Below, piece by piece: positions 45,712 to 54,422 of a DNA stretch of 64,000 nucleotides (positions within the stretch are counted from its first letter, which is position 1; every line of letters starts with the position of its first letter). This DNA is from Limimaricola sp027213785. GTDB taxonomy: Bacteria > Pseudomonadota > Alphaproteobacteria > Rhodobacterales > Rhodobacteraceae. The notes under the pieces are model-generated. The model did no database searches, was not told where the DNA came from, and saw nothing but the letters and a program-made list of their open reading frames with translations. The stretch spans positions 1,798,001 through 1,862,000 of the forward strand of contig NZ_CP193755.1 of NCBI RefSeq assembly GCF_050847355.1, written 5' to 3'. Position numbers and translations under genes: made by a program.

Positions 45712-46332
45712 AGTTTCGCTCTTTAGAGATGGTGGGACAGTTCATACCAATCTGTACACCGCTTAGGCACGTACTCACTAATCAGCTGGCACTCCAGCCC
45801 TGCGGGCCTGCGTTCCAGCTGTCGTTCGCCGGGGGCTGACGCCCCCGGACCCCGGCGCCGCTGACGCGCCGCTCGGGAGGCGCTCCGCCCTCCCGAACCC
45901 GCCTGGGGCCTTCAGCCGGACCAGAGGACGCTCCACCCCTCTGGACACCCAAGGCAGGGTCATCGTTCGCCACTCCCCCTGCACCCCCTGGCGTCTCCCG
46001 ACGGGCTCGGGTCATCGTTCCGCACTCCCCCAAGACCCCCTGCTCCCGGAGGATGCCGCTCCGCGCTCGCCTCCAAACCTCCCCCACTCCCGGGAAGAGC
46101 GTTCCGCACCTCTTCCCGAACCCATCTTCGCTCGCCTTCCCGGCGGGGTCGAAAGGGGCGTCCCCTCTCGACGCTCTCCCCACCGGCGCAGGCAGGATGA
46201 TCGGGCGAGGAAGCAGGGCCGATCCCGTTCCGTCGTGCGCGCGTTTCGTGACGCGCACGACGGAAGGGCCCGGCCGATTGGAAGGGAAGGAAATCGGGCG
46301 CGTCGGACATCCATCATCCAAGGACACCGACA
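45712..46332 (+). promoter_or_regulatory. GC-rich conserved leader upstream of PemK-like module A
   Basis: These 621 bp have no credible gene but are related to the sequence upstream of the paralogous gene at 57816. Blocks around 45957-46045 match 57388-57490, including a 23-bp exact match at 46004-46026 and 57442-57464. Within the leader, GTCATCGTTC followed by C-rich CACTCCCCC recurs about 53 bp apart. Many stems can form (for example GACGCCCCCGG and GCGCCGCTGACGCGCCGC). Promoter, structured leader RNA or remnant of a shared cassette are all possible. Confidence 0.55.
46231..46262. promoter_or_regulatory. Palindrome upstream of PemK-like gene A (operator candidate)
   Basis: CGTCGTGCGCG (46231-46241) and CGCGCACGACG (46252-46262) form an 11-bp perfect inverted repeat with a 10-nt spacer, ending 70 bp before the start codon. 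The same element, with a shorter 8-bp match, lies at the same place before the paralog at 57816. Conserved position and sequence suggest a binding site for an autoregulator. Confidence 0.6.
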
Positions 46333-46890
46333 ATGCTCGACAGCATCCAGACTAATCTCACCATGACCCCCGCCTGGCAGGATCACATCACCGCCGGCGA
46401 CATCGTCTCGTTCCGCTTTCCTTTGGCTGAGGAGGGATACACCGGGCGCCCGAAGGCCCGGCCTTGTCTCGTCCTCGATATCGAGGAGCATGGCGGACTG
46501 CGATACGCGCTACTTGCCTATGGCACTACCTCTCGTCGCCAGTCGAATATCGGCTACGAGGTGCACGCCCGGAGGCGAGCAGAGTATGTCCCCGCCGGGC
46601 TGAACGAGCCCACCCGCTTCGTCGGCGCACGGCGGCTGCTCGTACCACTGACGAACAGCGGCTTCTGCATCTGTCAGACCACCGGTTCGGCCGTTCTCGG
46701 ACGCCTCGATGGGAGGCCGCTTGCGGCGATGAACGCCGTGCGCGGCCGGATCCATGCGGAACGAGACATCGCTGCCGATCGCCGGTCGGGGCATCGCTCC
46801 AGCTCCCGAACCGCCCGAGGCCGGGCCCCCTATAGCGCCCAGCCACGACCACACCGGACAGCCCCAGCGGGAAAGGAGGTGCAGCGGTGA
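46333..46890 (+). CDS. PemK/MazF-like protein, module A
   Basis: 185 residues. The core (residues 15-125) has the PemK/MazF-like beta-barrel pattern: AGDIVSFRFPLAEEG, a proline-rich RPKARPCLVLDIE, LLAYGTTSRR and a C-terminal RFVGARRLLVPLT. MazF-family proteins are RNA-cleaving toxins, but catalytic residues cannot be assigned confidently here and the C-terminal 45 residues are basic and low-complexity. It is about 50-60 percent identical by eye to the protein at 57816, with the same second-gene overlap. AAGGA lies 10 bp before the ATG. Confidence 0.65.
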   Translation: MLDSIQTNLTMTPAWQDHITAGDIVSFRFPLAEEGYTGRPKARPCLVLDIEEHGGLRYALLAYGTTSRRQSNIGYEVHARRRAEYVPAGLNEPTRFVGARRLLVPLTNSGFCICQTTGSAVLGRLDGRPLAAMNAVRGRIHAERDIAADRRSGHRSSSRTARGRAPYSAQPRPHRTAPAGKEVQR

Positions 46891-47336
46891 ACGCGCGTTC
46901 GGCCAAGAACCTAATGGAGCAACAGGTCGATCTCGTCCGCCCCGTCCTCGAGTTGCGGACAGGCATGAGCCAGCACCTGATACAGCAGGTCTTGCCGCAC
47001 CTCGATCCAGCAGGGCAGGAGGTGGTCAGGGAGGTCATCGAGTATCTCGATGAAGAGACCGACATAGAGGAGAATCTCCCGTACTTCCTCGATGTCGCAC
47101 TCGGGGAGATCCGCAGAACGCTCGCGCCGAAGGCCTATGATGGTGGGTTCGCGGGCTCAGGTGGCTGCCGGCCCGGCGACGGCGATAGCTTCGTGTCGTA
47201 CCGTCAGCTCACTCCGGAGGAGGAAGTGTTGCGGGAGGCCATGCAGCCCATCGGGGTACTGATGGGCGCTGCCCGAAGGGCGCTCTACCATGCAGAGGCG
47301 GTACGACAGAGCATCCGCCTGCTCGGTATGGAGTGA
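46887..47336 (+). CDS. Small acidic protein encoded after PemK-like gene A
   Basis: 149 residues from a GTG at 46887 that overlaps the previous stop (GTGA), with a near-ideal AAAGGAGGT ribosome binding site. It is mostly helical and acidic in the middle (VIEYLDEETDIEENLPYFLD) with no recognised domain or membrane segment. Its coupling to a PemK-like gene makes it an antitoxin or partner candidate, although antitoxins usually precede toxins. It does not visibly resemble the second gene of module B. Confidence 0.7.
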   Translation: MNARSAKNLMEQQVDLVRPVLELRTGMSQHLIQQVLPHLDPAGQEVVREVIEYLDEETDIEENLPYFLDVALGEIRRTLAPKAYDGGFAGSGGCRPGDGDSFVSYRQLTPEEEVLREAMQPIGVLMGAARRALYHAEAVRQSIRLLGME

Positions 47337-47340
47337 ATAC

Positions 47341-47362
47341 ACGGCGCCCGCAGGGGCGCCGT
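47341..47362 (+). terminator. Hairpin ending PemK-like module A
   Basis: ACGGCGCC (47341-47348) and GGCGCCGT (47355-47362) make a perfect 8-bp stem, starting 4 bp after the stop codon. It is followed by TCCTTGAGGG, which is also seen, nearly unchanged, after the hairpin of module B. The following 350 bp to the next gene hold no supported coding sequence. Confidence 0.6.
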
Positions 47363-47716
47363 TCCTTGAGGGACCGAAAGGCCCCCGGCGCCGAGACTGG
47401 ATCCCCCGGCGTTCAGCGCGTCGGCGATGAGCCCCGCTCCTTCGCTGCTACGAGGATGCCGGCGCGCTACAATCCGGCTAAGCGACATGGCCATACATAT
47501 TAGATAATCACACCAAACTAAGCCGCCGAACTACTTATCAGCCCAATACGAACAAATATGGCTAAGAAATGACATAGTGAATGCTACCGTGTTGCAGTGA
47601 GGCCACTGCAAATCGATATTACCGTGGAAACCACGCTGTTTTAAGTTCTATTTTGGTTGCGGAGACAGCCAATATCCGCCAATCGAAAGCTTCTTCATCC
47701 AGAAATCAAGAGAAAA

Positions 47717-48271
47717 ATGCTCGAACTACTTAGTGACCCCAAAATGGCCATGGCGCTGACCGCCGCAGTAACCTCACCGGTGGCAATCACCCTTGGAAAC
47801 TTTCTTGCTCGAAGGTCTGCGAAAGAGAAGTTAGCAATAGATGAAAACACCCATCAGATAAACTTACTTAAGACCGAAACGGAGAGCTATTTTCAAGAGT
47901 ACAAACTAAATCAGGAAGTCCTATTTAGGTCATCTGATCTTTTCTTGCGCGAGGTCCGCACCCTAACCGAAGATGCATCGACACTTCTCACGGTCCTCGA
48001 TTTGGCAAAAACTGACCGCCCCCCGACACCCGACCAAGTTTACGATGCGATATGTGCGGCAAGAAGAATAATATTATCCTGCCCCGCAAAGGGTGATTTC
48101 TATGAAAAATTGGTCATAAAGATTGAACGGAGCATTAGCGTTCTACTGGGGAATGGAAGCGAAGAAGATTTGAAGGAGATATCATCTCTCCGTGAAGACA
48201 TATGGATACTAAGAAACAAGACAAAAATGGGCATCCTCGCTGACTTAGGCAGCAAGACGGCCGACAGGTAA
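47717..48271 (+). CDS. Hypothetical membrane-anchored coiled-coil protein
   Basis: 184 residues from ATG 47717, which has AAGAG 5 bp upstream; an in-frame TTG at 47657 is a weaker alternative. A moderately hydrophobic N-terminal segment (MALTAAVTSPVAITLGNFLA) is followed by charged helices with coiled-coil character (residues 30-80) and a helical C-terminus. No family is recognised. The sequence is AT-rich like the helicase gene and unlike the backbone, so it is probably transferred accessory cargo. Confidence 0.7.
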   Translation: MLELLSDPKMAMALTAAVTSPVAITLGNFLARRSAKEKLAIDENTHQINLLKTETESYFQEYKLNQEVLFRSSDLFLREVRTLTEDASTLLTVLDLAKTDRPPTPDQVYDAICAARRIILSCPAKGDFYEKLVIKIERSISVLLGNGSEEDLKEISSLREDIWILRNKTKMGILADLGSKTADR

Positions 48272-48517
48272 ATGCCTCGAATATATTCTTAAACGAGTTT
48301 TCCGAGAGATCCTACTTCTTTAACCTCGAAAAGCTTGGAAGCATCTCATCGCAACGCCTCCGCATTGGAAAGTTGGGGTTGCCGAAGATATGCTTCCAGT
48401 AGAGACGCGTCCGCAGGTGAACCCTGCGGACGCTGATGGCCATTCCCTCGCACCGGACCTCGGGTCGGCGTCCGCCGTGTCGGTTGCATACTGCCCGAAC
48501 AGGAAAGGACTCCTCCG

Positions 48518-48682
48518 ATGCCGCTCGACAAGCTGATCGACCTTCTCGCAGAAGCCGCTGCCCGCAAACTCTCGCAGGAGCGGGAGAAGCAGGAAACGAC
48601 GCCTGACGCGATACGCACAACCTACAAGATACTTCGCCACTGGACATACCATTTCCGCATTCTTTCCAGATATATCCACTGA
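48518..48682 (+). CDS. Small protein preceding the recombinase operon
   Basis: 54 residues (MPLDKLIDLLAEAAARKLSQ ... RILSRYIH) with AAAGGA upstream at good distance. The N-terminus is an amphipathic helix. The IS256 element copy 2 is inserted directly at its stop codon, separating it from the recombinase genes at 50090 and 50494, with which it was probably once contiguous. No family recognised. Confidence 0.6.
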   Translation: MPLDKLIDLLAEAAARKLSQEREKQETTPDAIRTTYKILRHWTYHFRILSRYIH

Positions 48683-48689
48683 CCGGGCC

Positions 48690-50051
48690 GGTCATGTCCC
48701 TGGGCGTGGTGTAGCTGAGGCGGCCATCGGGTTTCTCGGTAGGGTCGGGTTGCGAAAGCCAACCTGAACCGAGGGATGCCCCCGATGACCAAACCCATGA
48801 TGGACCTGAGAGAGCTCGTCGAGAAGAGCGGTGATGCGGATCTTCTACGCGAGATGATCGGCTTTGCCGCCGAGCGCCTGATGGAGCTCGAGGTCGGCGG
48901 CCAGACCGGCGCCGCCTATGGCGAGAAGAGCCCTGAGCGTCGGGCGCAGCGCAACGGCTACCGTGACCGGGACTGGCAGACGCGGGCCGGGAACGTGGAG
49001 CTGCGCATTCCCAAGCTGCGGACGGGAAGCTACTTCCCCTCGTTTCTCGAGCCCCGGCGAGCCGTGGAGAAGGCGCTGACGGCGGTCATTCAGGAAGCCT
49101 ATGTGCATGGCGTCTCGACGCGCGCCATGGACGATCTCGTGCAGGCCATGGGCGGCACCGGCATCTCGAAGAGCCAGGTCAGTCGGCTGTGCGAGGAGAT
49201 CGACGAGCGGGTCGATGCTTTCCTGACTCGACCGATCGAGGGCGAGTGGCCCTATCTCTGGATCGACGCCACCTACCTGAAAGTCCGCCAAGGCGGCCGC
49301 ATCGTGTCCGTCGCCGTCACCATCGCCGTGGGTGTGAACACCGATGGCCGTCGCGAGGTGCTTGGCATGGCCATCGGGCCCTCCGAGGCGGAGACGTTCT
49401 GGACCGATTTTCTGCGCGATCTCGTGCGCCGAGGGATGTCCGGCGTGAAGCTGGTGGTCAGCGATGCCCACGAAGGCATCAAGGCCGCTACGGCTCGTGT
49501 GCTGTCCACGACCTGGCAACGGTGCCGTGTACATTTCCAGCGAAACGCCTTGGCCCATGCCGGCAAGAGCAGCCGGCGCGTGGTCTCGGCCTTCATCGCC
49601 ACGGCCTTTGCCCAGCCCGACCACAGCGCGGCCAGAACGCAATGGCGCCTCGTGGCCGACCAGATGCGGGGCAAGCTGCCGAAGCTCGCCACCCTCATGG
49701 ACGGGGCCGAAGAGGATGTCCTTGCCTACATGACCTTTCCTCAGCAGCACCGGGCAAAGTTGCACTCCACGAATCCGATTGAGCGATTGAACGGGGAAAT
49801 CAAACGGCGCACCGATGTCGTCGGCATCTTCCCCAATGAGGCCGCCATCCGTCGCCTGGTGGGAGCGATCCTGATGGAGCAGACCGAGGAATGGGCCGTG
49901 CAGCGCTCCCGCTACATGACGCTGGAAACGCTCGCGCCAGTCTGCGACGATCCCATCGTCAGCCTGCCTGCCGCGCAGACGGACTGATCAGCTCGGCCCG
50001 CCGACACCAGTCAGGCCAGCCAAGAGCTACACCACGTCGTGGGACACGATC
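48690..50051 (+). mobile_element. IS256-family insertion sequence, copy 2, with 8-bp target duplication
   Basis: 1,362 bp. The target duplication ACCGGGCC is present at 48682-48689 and 50052-50059, directly abutting the element, so this is a recent simple insertion. Terminal inverted repeats as in copy 1 (GGTCATGTCCCTGGGCGTGG left; the complement of GATCGTGTCCCACGACGTGG right). It lies inverted relative to copy 1, 6 kb away. Confidence 0.96.
48776..49987 (+). CDS. IS256-family (mutator-type) transposase, copy 2
   Basis: 403 residues, identical in sequence to the transposase of copy 1, with DDE residues in WIDATYLKV, VVSDAHEGI and NPIERLNGE. The ATG at 48776 lies about 86 bp inside the left end. 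Identity of both copies and the intact target duplication show that the element is young and probably active. Confidence 0.95.
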   Translation: MPPMTKPMMDLRELVEKSGDADLLREMIGFAAERLMELEVGGQTGAAYGEKSPERRAQRNGYRDRDWQTRAGNVELRIPKLRTGSYFPSFLEPRRAVEKALTAVIQEAYVHGVSTRAMDDLVQAMGGTGISKSQVSRLCEEIDERVDAFLTRPIEGEWPYLWIDATYLKVRQGGRIVSVAVTIAVGVNTDGRREVLGMAIGPSEAETFWTDFLRDLVRRGMSGVKLVVSDAHEGIKAATARVLSTTWQRCRVHFQRNALAHAGKSSRRVVSAFIATAFAQPDHSAARTQWRLVADQMRGKLPKLATLMDGAEEDVLAYMTFPQQHRAKLHSTNPIERLNGEIKRRTDVVGIFPNEAAIRRLVGAILMEQTEEWAVQRSRYMTLETLAPVCDDPIVSLPAAQTD

Positions 50052-50089
50052 ACCGGGCCATCACGGTCACAGCCCATAGGAAGACGCAA

Positions 50090-50497
50090 ATGCCTGCTCA
50101 GCCCGTTGCCGCTCTCTACCTGCGCTCCGCTTCTACGAACGATGCAGCAATCGAAGAGCAGCGTAGTCTCTGCACGGCCCTTGCCGAGAGCCAAGGCTGG
50201 CGTATCGGTGAAACGGTCGTGGACAACGGCGTGGGCGGAATGCTCGAGCGCCCTGGTCTTACGGCTCTTCGGACCTGCATCGCCGAAGGACGAGCCCAGA
50301 TCGCGCTCGCTACGGAGCCGGTCCGCATCGCTCGCGATCCGCAGGTGATCGAGAACCTCGTCGATTTCTGCGCAGCGCACGGTGCGGAGCTCATGTTCGC
50401 GAATGGCGCGCCCGTCGGCTCCGTCATGACCTTCGAACGAAGCCTCGATGCCATGCGCCTGTGGGCTCGAGACATGAGAAACGAGGTGAACGCATGA
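50090..50497 (+). CDS. Resolvase-domain protein lacking the catalytic serine
   Basis: 135 residues, resolvase N-terminal domain only. The catalytic segment is YLRSASTND (from Y10), where the Y-x-R-x-S serine position is Ala14, and the conserved DR..R motif is VRIAR. It should be unable to form the phosphoserine link. Its stop overlaps the start of the full-length large serine recombinase (ATGA), so the two are co-translated. It may act as a regulator or directionality partner, which is inference. ATAGGAAG precedes the ATG. Confidence 0.75.
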   Translation: MPAQPVAALYLRSASTNDAAIEEQRSLCTALAESQGWRIGETVVDNGVGGMLERPGLTALRTCIAEGRAQIALATEPVRIARDPQVIENLVDFCAAHGAELMFANGAPVGSVMTFERSLDAMRLWARDMRNEVNA

Positions 50498-52512
50498 CGG
50501 ACGCGAAGCGCCCACTGCGTGTCGCCCTCTACGCACGCTATTCGACCGACATGCAGAACCCCCTGTCGGTCGAGGACCAGTTTCGCATCGCTGAGAGATA
50601 CGCGCAGCAGCAGGGCTGGGCGGTCGTCGAGCGCTTTTCCGACGACGCGGTCAGCGGCGCCGTGAGCCGGGACCGGCCGGGTTTCCAGCGGCTGTCCGCG
50701 GATCTCGCCCGCGGAAAGTTCGATGTGGTGCTCGCCGAGTCCGTCGACCGGATATCGCGAGATCCCGAGCACATGGCGGGCTTCTACAAGAACGCGCTTT
50801 TCAACCGCGTCGAGCTTCATATCACCGGACGCGGCAAGATGGACGCGATGACGCTCAACATCTTGTCCATGTTCGCGGCTGTGTTCCTTGAGGAGCTCGC
50901 CCAGAAGACCCGCCGCGGGCTAGAGGGGCGCGCCCAGAAAGGCTTGAGCGCCGGCGGCAAGGTCTACGGCTACAAGCAATGCATGGATGAGCGCGGCGTT
51001 CCCGTGAAGGGCGCGCGCGAGGTCGACGAGGTCGAGGCCGCGGTCGTGCGCGGAATCTTCCGCGACTACGCCGCAGGGCAATCGCCGATCGCGATTGCCA
51101 ATCGCCTGAACGACGAAGGCATCCCCTCCCCCTCCGCCGAGACCGGTCGCAGATCGTCGGGACGCTGGAAGCAGAACACGATCAATGGCAACCGCGAGCG
51201 AGGCACCGGCATCCTCAACAACGAGCTCTACATCGGTCGGCAGGTCTGGAACCGCCTGACCTATATGAAGCACCCGCAGACAGAACGCCGGGTCTCGCAG
51301 CTGAACCCCGAGAGCAAATGGGTCATCAGCGAAGTGCCCGAGCTGCGGATCATCGATCAGGAGCTGTGGGACGAGGTCAAGGCGCGGCAGGACGCACAGC
51401 GCAAGCGCGTGGGAAAGGCCGAGGCGAAGGACCGCAACAAGCTCTCGATCGGGCAGAGCCTGCGCCGGCGGAAGTACCTCCTGTCGGGTCTCCTGCATTG
51501 CGGCCTGTGTGGCGGCAAGCTGACGGTCGCCGGGAGTAGCAAGTACAGGACCTACTACTGCGCCAACGCCAAGCAGATGGGCCCCAGCGTCTGCGAGGGC
51601 TTCAGGGGACTGCGGGAGAGCGTCGCCCTGCCCCTCGTCCTGTCGGGGCTGCGCACCGAGCTGATGAAGCCCGCGGCCTATGACCGGTTCCGGGAGCGGT
51701 TCCAAGTGAGGCTGGCGGGCAGCCAAGAGGCCGCCATCGACCGGCTCCGGGTTCATGACGCACGGCAGCGGGAACTGGAGGCGAGGCAAAGCAACCTCGT
51801 CCGCGTCATCGAATCCAAGGCCGAAGTTCCGGATGTCCTGCTCGCTCGCCTGACCGCTATTTCGGCTGAGCTCCAGCAGATGCAGGGCAAGCGGGCCGAC
51901 CTCATCGTGCCCGAGGTCGAGCTGCCCGAGGACCTGCCGGAGCTCTACCGGGCCATGGTCGCCGACCTAGCGGCGGCGCTGTCGGACGAGTCCGTCGCCG
52001 GGCGCGCCGCGGATGAGCTGCACGAGCTCGTTGACCGCGTGGTGGTGCATTGGGACGAGGACGCCCGGGGGCACTGGCTGTCGATCGAGGGCAGCCTGCT
52101 GGAGATGCTACGCAAATCGGCGCCGAGCAAGCTCGACGCCGTGCGTGGCGATATTTTCGCTGAAGTTGGTTGCGGGAGCCCGCTTCCACCGAAATCTTAT
52201 TCAGATGCAGAAGTGGGGATGCTCTCAGTTACCCATGTCTCAAATGCTTGCACATTTCTATTTGCTCGTAAATGCCGCCCGCAGAGCCACGGGACTTCGA
52301 CAAAGGGCGGAAAGCGGCCGTTCGCTGCTCAAGGCGTAAACGACCGCTTCGCAATGGCCAATCAGCCTGGTGTGGTTCTGAACTGGGTGAGCGGCGTTGC
52401 GATTATTCGCCCACGCACGCGACACGCTTCAGTTCGGCCAGGATCTGGTTCGTGGGGTATGGCTTGGGATAGACCGAGCAGCCTTCGGGCAGCGCCGTCG
52501 TGTCGATGTTGA
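50494..52512 (+). CDS. Large serine recombinase / site-specific integrase
   Basis: 672 residues. A complete resolvase domain with nucleophile S17 (VALYARYSTDMQ) and ESVDRISRDPEHM is followed by the recombinase domain (AAGQSPIAIANRLNDEGIPSPS), the zinc ribbon (LHCGLCGGKL ... YYCANAKQMGPSVCEG) and a coiled-coil. These enzymes integrate and excise phages and islands. Start ATG 50494 overlaps the upstream gene. The last 110 residues or so (after FAEVGCGSPL) have no family character and overlap a response regulator on the other strand. The element boundary or a frameshifted natural end may lie near 52160-52340. Confidence 0.9.
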   Translation: MTDAKRPLRVALYARYSTDMQNPLSVEDQFRIAERYAQQQGWAVVERFSDDAVSGAVSRDRPGFQRLSADLARGKFDVVLAESVDRISRDPEHMAGFYKNALFNRVELHITGRGKMDAMTLNILSMFAAVFLEELAQKTRRGLEGRAQKGLSAGGKVYGYKQCMDERGVPVKGAREVDEVEAAVVRGIFRDYAAGQSPIAIANRLNDEGIPSPSAETGRRSSGRWKQNTINGNRERGTGILNNELYIGRQVWNRLTYMKHPQTERRVSQLNPESKWVISEVPELRIIDQELWDEVKARQDAQRKRVGKAEAKDRNKLSIGQSLRRRKYLLSGLLHCGLCGGKLTVAGSSKYRTYYCANAKQMGPSVCEGFRGLRESVALPLVLSGLRTELMKPAAYDRFRERFQVRLAGSQEAAIDRLRVHDARQRELEARQSNLVRVIESKAEVPDVLLARLTAISAELQQMQGKRADLIVPEVELPEDLPELYRAMVADLAAALSDESVAGRAADELHELVDRVVVHWDEDARGHWLSIEGSLLEMLRKSAPSKLDAVRGDIFAEVGCGSPLPPKSYSDAEVGMLSVTHVSNACTFLFARKCRPQSHGTSTKGGKRPFAAQGVNDRFAMANQPGVVLNWVSGVAIIRPRTRHASVRPGSGSWGMAWDRPSSLRAAPSCRC

Positions 52513-52792
52513 TCACGCCGGAGGCGATCACGATGAACACCTGGGGCCAGTGATCGCGGACATGTGCCGCCAGCCCCAGCCCATTCATCGCCCCCGGCAT
52601 GTCGACGTCCGTGAAAAGGATGCCGATCTCCTCGTGGCGCTCCATCAGCGCCACGGCCTCGTCGGCCGATCCGGCATCGAACACGCGGAAGCCGGCCTCC
52701 TCCATCATGTCGATGGCTTCCATGCGGATCAGCGGTTCGTCCTCAACGACCAGCACCGCGGGGCATACCCGGGTCTCAGCCCTCATGATCAA
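52403..52792 (-). CDS. Response regulator receiver-domain protein
   Basis: 129 residues, a stand-alone receiver. The acidic pocket is VLVVEDEPLIR, the phosphoacceptor D62 is in LFTDVDMPG, and the Lys is in YPKPY. No output domain. It is encoded 36 bp after the HWE kinase gene and is its likely partner. ATG 52792 is used; an internal ATG two codons later is possible. Its 3' end overlaps the recombinase tail. Confidence 0.92.
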   Translation of the reverse strand: MIMRAETRVCPAVLVVEDEPLIRMEAIDMMEEAGFRVFDAGSADEAVALMERHEEIGILFTDVDMPGAMNGLGLAAHVRDHWPQVFIVIASGVINIDTTALPEGCSVYPKPYPTNQILAELKRVACVGE

Positions 52793-52828
52793 TCTCTCGA
52801 GCAGACAAAAAATATCCGTCGACTACGC

Positions 52829-54286
52829 TCACGACGTCAGCCCCTCAAGCGGGGCCGTCATCTGAAAGCGTAAGCCACCGGGGTCATAGGCGAGGTCCGC
52901 GGCTCCTCGGAAGTATCCCGCAAGCGCCTTCTCAATCATCTTGGAGCCGAAACCTCGGCTGGACGGTTCTCGCACCTCGGGCCCGCCTTCCTCGACCCAG
53001 ATGAAGTGAAAGACCTCATCCTCGCCACCGACCGACCATCCGATCCGGACCTTGCCCTCCTCGCCGGACAGGGCGCCGTATTTCGCGGCGTTGGTCGCAA
53101 GCTCGTGCAGCGCCATCGTTAGAGCCAGCGCCTGCTTGGAACCGATCAGCAGATTCGGCCCCTCGACGATGAAACGGTTCACCTCCGCGCGGTGCGGCGC
53201 AATCGCCGTGTCCACGATGTCCCCAATACGGGCTTCGAGCCACGACGAGTGGATCAGCCGGTCATGCGCCTGCGACATCGAGCCGATGCGCGACTGGATC
53301 GCGGCGCGGGCATCGTCGAGATTGCTGGCGTGCCGAAGGGTCTGGGACACGACCGAGTGGACCATGGCGAGGGTGTTTTTCACGCGGTGGTTCATCTCCG
53401 CGAGCATCAACTGGCGCTGCTCCTCGGCGATCTTGATCTCGTGGATGTCGGTGCAGGTGCCATACCAACGGAGGATCGTGCCGTCCGCGCTCCGCACGGG
53501 CAAGGCGCGCCCCAAAACCCAGTGGTAGCGACCCGAGCAGTGCCTCAGCCGATACTCGATCTCGTAGGGCTCACCGGTGTTCAGGCTGTGCCGCCAGATC
53601 TTCCACGCCCGCTCCTGATCGTCGGGGTGGAACATGCCGTTCCAGGCCTCGCCGTCGGTCGAGCCCTCGGGCACGCCGGTGAACTCATACCAGCGCTTGT
53701 TGTAGTAGTCATGAAAGCCGTCGGGGGTGGTGGACCAGATCATCTGGTCGACCGAATTCGCGATGGCCTGAAACTGCGCTTCGCTCTCGGTCACCTGTCG
53801 GTCACGATTCTGGAGCTCCTCCATCCGCACTCGAGCCTCGTGCTGGCGCCCGCGGGCCTTCAGCGCGAAGCGCACCGAGCGGAGAAGCTCCTCGGCCCGG
53901 AGAAGGCGGGGAAGTAGCACTGCGTTGCCGAGATCGTCGGTTCGCTCGCTGGCAGCCTCACTACGGTCGCCGGTCGTGCCGTCCGCCAGAACGATGAACG
54001 GCACGTCGGACCACAGCGGCTGTGCGGCAAGCGCCTGCTTCAGTCGGTCGAAGCCGACACCCCAGAGCGCTTCCTCAGTGATCAGAACAGCGCCAATCCG
54101 GTTATCCACAAGGTCGGCCAAGTGGTCGAGGGAGGAGGCTTCGATCGAGGCGATGCTGTCCTGCTGCGGACCACGGAGGGCTCTCGCTGTGGCATCACCG
54201 GGCGGCATGAGGATAGCCACAGAAGTCAGGACATCACCGCCGGGCAGGCCCCCTTTAGCGGCAGACGGCGCGGAAAGGACGTTCAT
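52829..54286 (-). CDS. PAS-domain HWE-family sensor histidine kinase
   Basis: 485 residues, no membrane segment, so cytoplasmic. An N-terminal receiver-like domain without a clear phosphoacceptor (residues 15-145) is followed by a PAS domain with PAC motif (FQAIANSVDQMIWSTTPDGFHDYY ... GTCTDIHEIK) and an HWE kinase core: phosphorylated H300 in EMNHRVKNTL, the N-box HELATNAAKYGAL, and the W-x-E motif WVEEGGP. Such kinases sense light, redox or general stress in alphaproteobacteria, and the signal is unknown here. Lies between two recombinase-bearing segments, so it may be island cargo or a piece of original chromosome. Confidence 0.93.
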   Translation of the reverse strand: MNVLSAPSAAKGGLPGGDVLTSVAILMPPGDATARALRGPQQDSIASIEASSLDHLADLVDNRIGAVLITEEALWGVGFDRLKQALAAQPLWSDVPFIVLADGTTGDRSEAASERTDDLGNAVLLPRLLRAEELLRSVRFALKARGRQHEARVRMEELQNRDRQVTESEAQFQAIANSVDQMIWSTTPDGFHDYYNKRWYEFTGVPEGSTDGEAWNGMFHPDDQERAWKIWRHSLNTGEPYEIEYRLRHCSGRYHWVLGRALPVRSADGTILRWYGTCTDIHEIKIAEEQRQLMLAEMNHRVKNTLAMVHSVVSQTLRHASNLDDARAAIQSRIGSMSQAHDRLIHSSWLEARIGDIVDTAIAPHRAEVNRFIVEGPNLLIGSKQALALTMALHELATNAAKYGALSGEEGKVRIGWSVGGEDEVFHFIWVEEGGPEVREPSSRGFGSKMIEKALAGYFRGAADLAYDPGGLRFQMTAPLEGLTS

Positions 54287-54422
54287 GGGAAAGGGCCACC
54301 TTGCAAGGTCTGGAGGACTGCGAACTGCATGTCTCGCCAGTGGTAAATCGGCGCGGCGAGCATGACCACCAGTTCACTGCCAGACGGGGCACTTGGGACC
54401 GGTCCGGCACCGGGCATGCCGA

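Noticed and set aside
45782..46333. Minus-strand open frame in the leader of PemK-like module A
   Set aside because: Only a short piece resembles the frame at 57178-57813, with no ribosome binding site and diverging flanks; conservation looks nucleotide-level.
41418..50051. Composite transposon bounded by the two IS256 copies
   Set aside because: The outer flanks (CTCAAGGCA on the left, ACCGGGCC on the right) do not form a target duplication. Copy 2 has its own simple duplication, so the unit did not move together.
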